This document shows positions 1 through 7,400 of a stretch of 35,548 nucleotides of DNA, piece by piece. The stretch is from positions 1 to 35,548 of the forward strand of contig CADCBK010000015.1 in NCBI GenBank assembly GCA_902799665.1, in the 5' to 3' direction. Source of the stretch: an uncultured Spirochaetaceae bacterium (GTDB lineage Bacteria > Spirochaetota > Spirochaetia > Treponematales > Treponemataceae). Positions within the stretch are counted from its first letter, which is position 1. The number at the start of each line of letters is the position of its first letter. The translations under genes were made by a program, and so were the position numbers. The notes under the pieces were generated by a model, which saw nothing but the letters and a program-made list of their open reading frames with translations, was not told where the DNA came from and made no database searches.

Positions 1-56
1 CCGCATTTCGGGCACTTGCGGAAACTGGTGTACTTGGATTTTGAAAGACCGGGCAT
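1..56 (-). CDS. N-terminal fragment of a minus-strand gene, possibly DUF2779/Cas4-like nuclease
   Basis: Eighteen complete codons can be read leftwards from an ATG at 56-54, giving MPGLSKSKYTSFRKCPKC before the window ends. The pattern 'LSKSKY...KCPK' resembles the start of DUF2779-type proteins with a PD-(D/E)XK/Cas4-like fold, in which a cysteine soon follows the N-terminus. That likeness is from memory and rests on very few residues. No clear Shine-Dalgarno precedes it; the upstream bases are a 7-bp tandem repeat. The minus-strand remnant ending at 120 may have been the preceding gene of the same operon. Confidence 0.3.
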   Translation of the reverse strand, partial: MPGLSKSKYTSFRKCPKC

Positions 57-60
57 GACG

Positions 61-84
61 AATTATGAATTATGAATTATGAAT
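61..84. repeat. 7-bp tandem repeat (AATTATG x3.4)
   Basis: Three exact copies of AATTATG are followed by AAT. The array lies between a minus-strand start codon (56) and the stop codon of a truncated minus-strand gene (120). Short AT-rich arrays like this can vary by slipped-strand replication. Here it would sit in the ribosome-binding region of the leftmost gene, so a phase-variation role is possible but unproven. Confidence 0.7.
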
Positions 85-119
85 GACGCGGCAAAGTCAC
101 GAAAATTGACGGCAAACAC

Positions 120-260
120 TCAAATCCCCCTTCTGTCAATGCTGTACCAACCGAGGTCAAAATCATCTATGTCAAGATTGATGCCGTAGCGTGGGTTGCC
201 ATAACGGTCTTTGCCCATTATCTCAATGCTGTAGCACTTGCCGTAGTTTTTCTTAAGTTC
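120..260 (-). pseudogene. 3' remnant of an unidentified minus-strand gene
   Basis: Reading right to left, the frame gives about 45 residues that look coding (for example GKDRYGNPRYGINLDIDDF, then LGWYSIDRRGI) before a TGA at 122-120. The composition, with many D, Y, N and G residues and less GC than the neighbours, differs from the rest of that frame. Further right the frame is only the antisense of the sigma-54 activator. The breakpoint is therefore near 250-265, where both this gene and the GAF domain of the plus-strand activator are cut. The family is not recognised. The remnant could be genuine debris of a rearrangement or an assembly chimera. Confidence 0.5.
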
Positions 261-326
261 ATCGGTGTTATAGAACTGATAAACAAAACTGGCGGCAGGC
301 ACTTCACGCAAGAAGACCTTGAGCTT

Positions 327-1400
327 ATGACGATTTTGGCTCGCCAAGCCGGAATCGCTTACGCAAACGCCGCCAACTATCGCGAGGCCAAGGACACAAT
401 CTTTGCGCTGAACGACAACATAAAGCGGGGCGGGGAATACCACGTTTTCATCGCGCAAAGCGCGTGCATCTCCGACCTGGCGCGAGTGGCTGACGCGGCC
501 GCCCAAACCACTTCTTCGGTCATGATAACTGGAGAAAGCGGCGTAGGCAAGGAGCTTTTCGCCGAGCAGCTGCACTTGCGAAGCCCAAGACGGGACAAGC
601 CTTTTGTCCGCGTAAACTGCGCGGCCTTAAGCCAATCCCTTTTGGAAGACGAGCTTTTTGGACACGCGAAGGGCGCCTACACCGACGCCAGCAGTTGTCG
701 AAAAGGCCGCTTTGAAATGGCCGACGGCGGAACGCTCTTCTTGGACGAGATTGGCGAGATTCCGTTGGAACTGCAGGCAAAGCTGCTAAGGGCCATTCAA
801 GACAAAAAATTTGAGCGCGTAGGCTCTAGCGAAACGATTAGCGTTGACGTTAGAATCGTGTGCGCCACAAATAAAGACTTGGAGCAAATGGTCAAGGAAG
901 GAAAGTTCCGCGACGATTTGTTCTACAGGCTGAATGTTGTTCCGCTTAGAATTCCGCCCTTGCGGGAACGGCGCGACGACATAAGGCCCTTGGCGGATTA
1001 CTTTTTGCAAAAGTTTTCCGGCGAGACAAAAAAGAATTTCAAGGGTTTTACCGACGACGCCAACGAGGTCCTTTACAATTACTATTGGCCGGGCAACGTT
1101 CGCGAGTTGGAGAACTCGATAGAAAGGGCTTGCGTTTTAGGAACGCCGCCCTTGATAAGCGCGCAGAACCTTCAGATTTCCGCCGTTGACGCGGTGGACG
1201 AGGAAAGTCCTGTGGAGCGGAGGGGCTTTGTTCCCCAAAGCGGACAAACGCTTAAAGACGCGATTAATGAGTTCAAGAAGTACTACATTGAGCGCGCCCT
1301 GCAAAAGCCTGGCGTAAAGCAAGCCGAAGTTGCCGCTTCATTGGGCATCCAGCGGACTTACCTTTCGCGGCTTTTGGTAGAGTTGGGAATTAGACAGTAA
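327..1400 (+). CDS. sigma-54-dependent transcriptional activator, N-terminally truncated (GAF remnant, AAA+, Fis-type HTH)
   Basis: Counting from the ATG at 327, there is a Walker A motif GESGVGKE (69-76), a GAFTGA-loop equivalent reading GAYTDA (116-121), Walker B GGTLFLDE (134-141), a sensor region with [20 protein letters not shown], the [10 protein letters not shown] motif, and a Fis-like helix-turn-helix at the C-terminus. Such AAA+ proteins remodel RNA polymerase-sigma-54 and bind enhancer DNA. The ATG is probably not a real start: it has no Shine-Dalgarno, and the frame stays open to 87. Residues read from about 261 (IGVIELINKTGG, then [19 protein letters not shown]) are the end of a GAF sensory domain. 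The gene has therefore lost most of its sensor and is likely a pseudogene or a constitutively active form. It lies 19 nt upstream of the TPR gene, suggesting one operon. Confidence 0.85.
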   Translation: MTILARQAGIAYANAANYREAKDTIFALNDNIKRGGEYHVFIAQSACISDLARVADAAAQTTSSVMITGESGVGKELFAEQLHLRSPRRDKPFVRVNCAALSQSLLEDELFGHAKGAYTDASSCRKGRFEMADGGTLFLDEIGEIPLELQAKLLRAIQDKKFERVGSSETISVDVRIVCATNKDLEQMVKEGKFRDDLFYRLNVVPLRIPPLRERRDDIRPLADYFLQKFSGETKKNFKGFTDDANEVLYNYYWPGNVRELENSIERACVLGTPPLISAQNLQISAVDAVDEESPVERRGFVPQSGQTLKDAINEFKKYYIERALQKPGVKQAEVAASLGIQRTYLSRLLVELGIRQ

Positions 1401-1419
1401 TTATAGTTTGGAGAAGATT

Positions 1420-2127
1420 ATGGCTGACAATGTCGTAAAGATTAATGGCGCCGCTGAAAAGAAAAACCTTTCTGGCGAGCAAAAGTTGGGAGACTTTTTG
1501 AGCAGGAATTCCAAGGTTCTTTTTGGAATTCTTTGCGGCGCGATCGTTTTGATTGTCGCGTATGTGGTTTGCTTTTACGCGTCAACTTCATCTGTCCGAA
1601 AGAACCTTGACAAGATAGAAGTGATTGAGTATTCCTTCACAAAAGACGCTTCCGCCATCGACGGCGCGGAACTGGCTTCCAGGCAGGAAACCGCGCTTAA
1701 GAATTTGGACCCTTATTTGAACAAGGGCGGAATCGTGGGAGCGCGCGCCAACATGCTGGCCGCCGACATCTACGGCCAAAAGAAAGACTGGCAGGCTTCA
1801 AAAGACGCTTGGCTTAAGGCGGCCTCAAAGCGCAAGGGAACATACCTTGAGTCTTTGTGCGACTTTAACGCCGCGGCCGCTTGCGAGGAATTGGGCCAGA
1901 GCGACGAAGCCTTGAAGCTTTACGAAAAGGTTTCGGCCGACAAGAACTTTGTTGACAGAAGCCGCGCTTACTTTAACGCCGGCCGCCTTAAGGAAGACGC
2001 CGGAGACTTTGAAGGCGCGAAGGTGTTCTACAAAGCTATCGGCGAGCTTGGCTACACAAACGATTCTTGGAACGATTTGGCCAAGACGCGTTTGATTGAC
2101 TTGGATAACAAGGGCAAGACAAAATAG
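1420..2127 (+). CDS. membrane-anchored TPR protein, YfgM-like architecture
   Basis: The product is 235 residues from the ATG at 1420, chosen because GGAG lies six bases upstream; an in-frame TTG at 1408 has no such site. A cytoplasmic N-terminus of about 30 residues is followed by one transmembrane helix (about 32-54). The remaining extracytoplasmic part is helical, with tetratricopeptide-like pairs such as 'ADIYGQKKDWQASKDAWLKA' and 'YFNAGRLKEDAGDFEGAKVF'. The layout matches YfgM-type proteins, which sit at the Sec translocon and help periplasmic chaperones. That assignment is inferred from architecture only. The gene lies between the truncated sigma-54 activator and a lipoprotein gene with gaps of about 20 nt, so all three are probably co-transcribed. 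Confidence 0.75.
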   Translation: MADNVVKINGAAEKKNLSGEQKLGDFLSRNSKVLFGILCGAIVLIVAYVVCFYASTSSVRKNLDKIEVIEYSFTKDASAIDGAELASRQETALKNLDPYLNKGGIVGARANMLAADIYGQKKDWQASKDAWLKAASKRKGTYLESLCDFNAAAACEELGQSDEALKLYEKVSADKNFVDRSRAYFNAGRLKEDAGDFEGAKVFYKAIGELGYTNDSWNDLAKTRLIDLDNKGKTK

Positions 2128-2147
2128 CCTTTTATAGGGAGGGCGCT

Positions 2148-2885
2148 TTGAAAAAAAACATTTTTATCGCCGCGTCCTCTCTTTTTATTGCCTTTCTGGT
2201 TTTTACGGCCTGCGGCCTTGACACAATACCGATTGTAAATCCGCCAACGGTCGTGATACACGAGCCTGTCTACAGCAGCTCGGACTTCAGCTCAAATTAT
2301 TTTGACTTTCGCTCGGCGCCTTCGTCCGCCACGGACATTAAGTTTTTAGGAACAGCCGTCTACTATCGCATTTACGCCAACTATTCAACTATGGTCTCAA
2401 GGCAAAGCTCGATAAGCGCGGTGAACACCTCCAGCGATTATTCGGCTGCGGCCAACAGAATGATAGGCTACGGCTATCAGCAGCTTAACACTTCTGACGG
2501 AAACATCCAGCCCTTGATAAGTGACTCAGACATTCCTGTTTACATTAGGCTTGCAAACTACGGCGCGGGCGACTATTCGGCGAATCAATACGCGGCTTGG
2601 ATAAAGCCGCTTTCAAAGGTTCCCCGCAGAACCGTGACTGTGGGCGGCCGCCCAAAGACCTTTGACTTTGGCCGCCACGACAAGCCTTCAAAATACGACC
2701 CCGACTTGAATTCTCTTCCCGCGTCGGGCGACGAAGACTATGAAAATGGAACTGTGGAAAACAATAAGTATTACGTCGATATGTACGCGGTTGCGATAGG
2801 AATAGACACAACGTTCACAAGGCACTACAGCCAAGTTCTGCACTTGGGCGTGGTTCCAATCGACGCAAGCAAAGAGGACAATTAG
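2148..2885 (+). CDS. predicted lipoprotein of unknown function
   Basis: This 245-residue protein starts at TTG (2148) behind the strong site AGGGAGGG at 2136-2143. The N-terminus is a lipoprotein signal peptide: KK, a hydrophobic core, then the lipobox FTAC with the acylated cysteine at residue 22. The mature part is rich in Ser, Tyr, Asn and Asp and predicted mostly beta, with no motif I recognise. It would be anchored to a membrane, in spirochaetes often the periplasmic face of the inner or outer membrane. It follows the TPR gene by 20 nt and ends just before the tRNA-Pro promoter. No hairpin terminator is visible after it. Confidence 0.75.
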   Translation: MKKNIFIAASSLFIAFLVFTACGLDTIPIVNPPTVVIHEPVYSSSDFSSNYFDFRSAPSSATDIKFLGTAVYYRIYANYSTMVSRQSSISAVNTSSDYSAAANRMIGYGYQQLNTSDGNIQPLISDSDIPVYIRLANYGAGDYSANQYAAWIKPLSKVPRRTVTVGGRPKTFDFGRHDKPSKYDPDLNSLPASGDEDYENGTVENNKYYVDMYAVAIGIDTTFTRHYSQVLHLGVVPIDASKEDN

Positions 2886-2900
2886 CGCGGCCGCGGGCGG

Positions 2901-2929
2901 TTGACACTGGGCATTACTTTTGGTATAGT
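2901..2929 (+). promoter_or_regulatory. sigma-70-type promoter of tRNA-Pro
   Basis: TTGACA at 2901-2906 and TATAGT at 2924-2929 are separated by 17 bp. The tRNA starts 13 nt after the -10 element. Confidence 0.85.
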
Positions 2930-2942
2930 AGCTTTCATATTA

Positions 2943-3015
2943 CGGGATGTAGCGCAGCTGGTAGCGCGCTTGCTTTGGGAGCAAGATGTCGCAGGTTCAA
3001 ATCCTGTCATCCCGA
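2943..3015 (+). tRNA. tRNA-Pro (anticodon TGG)
   Basis: A full cloverleaf can be drawn. The acceptor CGGGATG pairs with CATCCCG, the D stem GCGC with GCGC, the anticodon stem CTTGC with GCAAG around loop TTTGGGA (anticodon TGG at 2976-2978), and the T stem GCAGG with CCTGT. The discriminator is A3015. CCA is not encoded. The last 18 nt are repeated downstream at 3184-3201. Confidence 0.95.
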
Positions 3016-3074
3016 CTAGTCCGAAAATTCAAACTTTTGTTGTTGGCGATTTTTTAAAATTATGCCAAGCGTTT

Positions 3075-3201
3075 AGGATTTGAACCGGAGCGAACGCGGC
3101 GACAGCCGAAGAGGCCGCAAGGACGCGGCCGGAAGTGAGCGCAGGCGGCCTGGAAGAAGCGTCAGGATGACGCGACTGGAAGGCAAATCCTGTCATCCCG
3201 A
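3075..3201. repeat. tRNA-Pro-derived repeats flanking a GC-rich spacer (att-like)
   Basis: CAAATCCTGTCATCCCGA, the exact 3' end of tRNA-Pro (2998-3015), recurs in direct orientation at 3184-3201. A second piece, AGGATTTGAACC at 3075-3086, is the exact reverse complement of the T-arm bases 2994-3005. The roughly 100 nt between these pieces are purine- and GC-rich and have no convincing ORF. Integrases commonly recombine in tRNA 3' ends and leave such copies, so a lost or miniature integrated element is plausible. No integrase gene is present in the window. Confidence 0.6.
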
Positions 3202-3245
3202 TTAAAAAAAATGGGCTGCGTCGCAGCCCATTTTTTTTAATCGGG
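3197..3245. terminator. bidirectional hairpin terminator built on the tRNA 3' repeat
   Basis: This is a perfect 49-nt palindrome centred on T3221. The core GGGCTGC/GCAGCCC is flanked by an eight-A tract and an eight-T tract, so it can terminate on either strand. The left arm starts inside the copied tRNA end (CCCGA), and the right arm mirrors it (TCGGG). Confidence 0.75.
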
Positions 3246-3357
3246 GCAAGCAAGGAAGTTTATCCACGTGAGCGCTCGCGCGCTCTGTAAGGAAAAATAT
3301 TTTACCGTCCGCTTGAGCGGACTATGAAATCCTTTCGGGGCAATTGAGGAAGTTTAT
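3241..3357 (+). repeat. 23-bp direct duplication carrying the downstream gene's ribosome-binding site
   Basis: Positions 3241-3263 and 3335-3357 agree at 20 of 23 bases (TCGGGGCAA, three differing bases, then AGGAAGTTTAT). The second copy contains the Shine-Dalgarno sequence and the first two bases of the DUF5718-like start codon. The spacer holds two small hairpins: GAGCGC/GCGCTC at 3270-3285 and GTCCGC/GCGGAC at 3307-3322. It looks like an insertion or tandem duplication that displaced the original leader. Confidence 0.6.
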
Positions 3358-4216
3358 GGAAACGATTGACTTGACTGGCGCGGCGTGTTTTGGCGTGGCG
3401 GGAAATTTTACCGGGCACTTGGAGCAGGCGGGCGAGGCCGAAAATTTTACGGCGATAAAGGTTTTGGACGCGGCGGCCCCCAAGGCGCTCTTTCCGACAT
3501 ACATTCCGGCTTTGACTTGCGACCAGGGCGCTTCCATGGCAAGCGGGGCGGCGGCTGTTCCTTCGTTCCTAAACATTTTTCCCTTTGACGCCGAAAAAAT
3601 CGTCTTTCCTAAGGGCGAGCAAAAAGTCCAAATAGAGCCTGAGATGGCCCTTGTCTTTGACGCGAAATGGCAGGGGCAAAAGCTTTTGGCGCTGGAGGCC
3701 CGTTTTTTTGGAGCGTCAAACGATGTTTCCATCCGAAAAGAGGGCGAGCTGAAAATCAGCGTAAAGAAAAACTGGGGTCCGTCAAGCAAGGGCTTTAGCG
3801 CCCAGGCGATAAAAGTTGAGCCGGGAATTTTTGACCGCTACAGAATCGCCTCGTATTTGCGCCGCGGCGGAAAGCTTTTTGAGTACGGCGAGAACAGCCC
3901 TGTTAACGGCTACTCGTATTTTGGAAAAAAGCTGAACGACTGGCTTTTAGACAAGTTCAACAATCAAAAAGACATAGGGCCGGCGGAAGACATACACTCA
4001 TATTTAGCCGCCGCGGGATTTCCAAAAAAAATCTTTGTCAGCGTCGGCGCCACCCGCTACAGCGATTTTGGAAAGGAAAACTTTTTGCAAAGCGGCGACG
4101 ATTCGATTGTAGCCGTTTACCCTGATTTATATTCAAAAGAAAAAATCGAAGAAATGATTCTAAGCGGCAAAGCTGCGGAGGGAGTGTCGCTGCTCTGCCA
4201 GCGCGTGGTCCTCTAA
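3356..4216 (+). CDS. DUF5718-like protein
   Basis: The product is 286 residues from the ATG at 3356, preceded by GAGGA at a 5-nt distance; the upstream TTG at 3344 would overlap that site. The start 'CFGVAGNFTGHLEQAGEAENF', the central 'KVQIEPEMALVFDAKWQ', and 'NDVSIRKEGELKISVKKNWG' with 'SSKGF' match what I remember of the DUF5718 family, a cytoplasmic family of unknown activity. The 'IEPEMAL' and 'NDVS' signatures recall fumarylacetoacetate-hydrolase folds, but this is a weak inference. No signal peptide is seen. The final base of the TAA stop is also the last base (complement) of the convergent tRNA-Gly, so the two genes overlap by one nucleotide. Confidence 0.65.
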   Translation: METIDLTGAACFGVAGNFTGHLEQAGEAENFTAIKVLDAAAPKALFPTYIPALTCDQGASMASGAAAVPSFLNIFPFDAEKIVFPKGEQKVQIEPEMALVFDAKWQGQKLLALEARFFGASNDVSIRKEGELKISVKKNWGPSSKGFSAQAIKVEPGIFDRYRIASYLRRGGKLFEYGENSPVNGYSYFGKKLNDWLLDKFNNQKDIGPAEDIHSYLAAAGFPKKIFVSVGATRYSDFGKENFLQSGDDSIVAVYPDLYSKEKIEEMILSGKAAEGVSLLCQRVVL

Positions 4217-4286
4217 GCGGTAGACGGGAGTCGGACCCGCGTATCGGGCTTGGGAAGCGCGCATACTACCGTTGTATTACTACCGC
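4216..4286 (-). tRNA. tRNA-Gly (anticodon CCC)
   Basis: On the minus strand the acceptor GCGGTAG pairs with CTACCGC. The anticodon loop TTCCCAA reads CCC, and the T arm is GCGGG-TCCGACT-CCCGT. The length is 71 nt. The anticodon stem CGCGC/GCCCG contains one C-C mismatch. CCA is not encoded. It lies 7 nt after tRNA-Arg and is probably co-transcribed with it. Confidence 0.88.
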
Positions 4287-4293
4287 AAACTAT

Positions 4294-4367
<74 letters not shown>

Positions 4368-4380
4368 TAAAAACAACATA

Positions 4381-4409
4381 AGTATAGCGAGTTCCATAAA
4401 AAAATTCAA
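4381..4409 (-). promoter_or_regulatory. promoter of the tRNA-Arg/tRNA-Gly pair
   Basis: On the minus strand TTGAAT (4409-4404) and TATACT (4386-4381) are 17 bp apart. The -10 element ends 13 nt before tRNA-Arg. The AT-rich stretch from here to 4484 also serves as the leader of the large gene, for which I see no convincing promoter of its own. Confidence 0.75.
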
Positions 4410-4484
4410 TAATTTTTTGTTTTTTCTTTAAAAAAAAGCGCAATTTTTCAAAAAAAATTTGTATCTCTATGTAGGAGGCGCAAA

Positions 4485-7400
4485 TTGAAAAATTTTCTTG
4501 TTAGGTTGGCGGCATTTTTCGCGCTTGTCTTTTATTCGGGGAACGTCTTGTTCGCCTCGGACTACGCGCAATGCCTTTTGAACGGGCAAAGAAACCTGGA
4601 CTTGTATTTGGAGCGGGCAAGCTTGCAGACAAGCCGGGAGCGTTTTGAAAGCCTTATGGAACAGGGGCTTGAAGCGGCCTATTGCGAATGGGAGCAAAGC
4701 GCTCTCTCGCTTAGAATGGCTGGAGTGGACGACTGGGCAATGCAGCGCCAAGAGGCCTTTAAAGCCTTTGAAAGCCGCGCCGATGGAGTCTTTTGCGATT
4801 GGGTGATGGAACGGAAAAAGGCCGAAGCCCAGGACTTGCAAAAAAGCGAGCTTTATTCCGAACTTAAAAAGCTTTCGGACGATTTCGCTTACGAGGATTC
4901 TTTTGGAAACGAAAGCCGCGTTGTGGGAAAAGACAGCATTCAGGACGCGAAGGACCAGTACGAAAAAAAGGCCCGTGAAATTCTTGAAAAACATTTGCTC
5001 TTGAACCCTTCCGAGCGCGCGGCATATGAAGCGGAACTTATCGAAATCCAAGCCGTCAATGAATTGGCCAACAAGCTTTTGTACGACCACGATTCCCTTA
5101 AGAAAATGAGCGACAGCCAAGCGGCGCTTTTTGTCGCGGACAGCCTTGCCTGTAAAATCGAAATCGAAAGCGAGGCTGCGATAGAAAGCCTTTTTAGCTC
5201 CTTGAAAAGCCAAGTGGATTTTGTTTCGTCCGACGATGTCAAGGCAAGGGAAGAGGCCGAACGTTCGTGGCTTTCGCGCTTTGAGAAGGAGTTGGAAATC
5301 GGCTTGAAAAAATGGAGCGACGCAGAGGAGGAGTTTTTGCTTGCCCGCTCCGAATGGGAAAGGGAGGCGGAAAATGTTTATCTTGAGGACAGCAAAAAAT
5401 GGCAGGAGGCTTACGATGACTTGCAAAACAGAAAAACCGCTTGGAGCCAAAAAATTGAGTCTCAAATCCAAGAAGGAAAAAAAGAGTGGAGCGAAAAGCT
5501 GCGCGCTCTTTCTGAGGAAATCGACCAGTACTTGTTTGAATTTCAAAGCGTCCTTCTTTGGGAAAACGACCAAAGGAATCAAATCATCCAAGCGCAGGAG
5601 GATGCTTACGGTCAATGCCGCTCGATTTTGGCCAGCGCGCAAAAAGGCGTTGAGGTTTGGTACGAGCGTTGGGGAGAGAAATACAAGGGCATGTATTCTT
5701 ACTGGAAGACCGAGGACGCTTCTTTTGGAGAGAGAACAGATTTAAGCCTTGTCCAAACTTCATATTTAAAAAACGAAATCATGTCATGGAAAAATTCTTT
5801 CGCTAAAAGCTTGAACGACTGCTACCTGAAGATATGCAGAAAAAAATACGACGAAATGCTTTTGCAAGACGAGTTGAAGGATTTTGAGCCTACATTGGCC
5901 TACCATCCCGCGGCGCAATGCGTTGTTATTCATGAGCCTTTTGAAAAAATGTATCCCCCGCTAAAATGCTCAAAAAATTCCAGCGCGGACGAGATTTGGG
6001 ACGCGTGCCAAAAAATTATGCAAGACAAGGCATACGCGCAGGAGCTTCCTCTTGAGTATTGGGAGTGCGTGAATGACGCGCGGACTTTATGGTCGGCCCA
6101 CACGGAGCTTTTTGACTGGCTTGATATGTTTGATGAATTTAAGGGAAAAGCCGGAGAGGCGCTTGCAAGCTTGCATTCAAACACTTGCGAAAACCTTGAG
6201 ATTTACGGCGAGCTTTCGTGCGAAAAGGACAAGGCCGCTTGGCTGGTGGATTATTGGACTGACCGAGTTCAAATCGCGGCGGCCGTAGACGATTACGCGA
6301 AAAATCATTTTAGCGACGTCGAAAGCGCCGCGATTACCGAAAGAAATTTGGCCGCCGCGCTAGAAGGCTACAAAAAGGCCAAGGCGGAATATCAAGCGGC
6401 CTTTGACGAGACGATGGAAACGCGGCTTGAAGTTTACGCCGAGCGCGACAGGTATTTCGCCGCGTTCGCCGAGTCAGAGGCCTTTCTTGAGCGCATAGAG
6501 CAAGAAAGAAAGGCGTATGACGATTCTTACCAAAAAAAGCTTTCTCTTTTGGATGGAATCGCTAATTCCAGCGTGATATCGCTTGTCGTTGACCTTCAAT
6601 CGATGAATTACCAGGGGGAAAATTTTAAGAAATACCTTTGGAATTTCTGCGCGAACGCTCAGGAGGCCTTTGACAAAGACGCGGAGTCGAAAAGAAAGTT
6701 GATTAGGGATTCCGTTTCGCGCGGAAACCAAGACATCGAGGTTGAGCCTGGCGAAAAGTGCTTTAGCGGCTTTTCGCTTGAAGAATTGGAAGGCCTTGAG
6801 AAAGAGCTTTTAGATGGCGGCGACGAGGACGAAGCCGCTGTTGTGAACGCTGAAATAAAAAACCGCAAAGCCGTTCTTTTGCTGCTTGACGGAAGCGCGG
6901 AAAGCATTCACGCTTTTTTTGACAATAATAGCGGTTTTTCAGACATTTACAGCGACTACAAGGATTTGTCGGCCGCGCTTTTGCAGGAAGCCGCCGGCGC
7001 CTCCCTTTTGGCGCTGCAAGGAATAATTCGTTGTTGCCCAAAAGACGATTTGGCCTTGTATTTTTCAGCCCTTGACCAAGCGGCGAAAGGCGCCTCGCCC
7101 TTTGTAATGTCCGCGCTAACGCTTTACAAAGACTTGCTTTCGTGCCGTTTTGAATGCGCGGCCGCGGAAAGCGACTTGCATCCAAAACTTTTGGAATGCG
7201 CCTCAATGCTCGGCAAAGTGGAATATTCGAGCGTGAATTGGTTTTGCGAGGACTGCGAAGACTTTTTCCTTCAAGGGCTTCCGTACGGTTTGGCCGCTGG
7301 CTACGACAAAAAAGACTTTGAAAGGCTTTCGTTCGGGAGAAGGGACTTGGTCCTTAAAATTCACGAGGGCCTTGATTTTTTGATAAACGGCGTTCAAGAG

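Noticed and set aside
2901..3083. 60-residue plus-strand ORF
   Set aside because: It covers the tRNA-Pro promoter and tRNA gene; the translation has no protein-like features.
3016..3240. CRISPR-like array in the GC-rich spacer after tRNA-Pro
   Set aside because: There are only two or three tRNA-derived matches, in mixed orientation and with irregular spacing.
4445..4473. TTTTCA/TATGTA as a promoter for the giant gene
   Set aside because: It would overlap the Shine-Dalgarno sequence and leave no room for it in the mRNA.
4467..5642. 391-residue minus-strand ORF
   Set aside because: It is antisense to the start of the giant gene and rich in F/L/K as expected from reverse-complemented codons.
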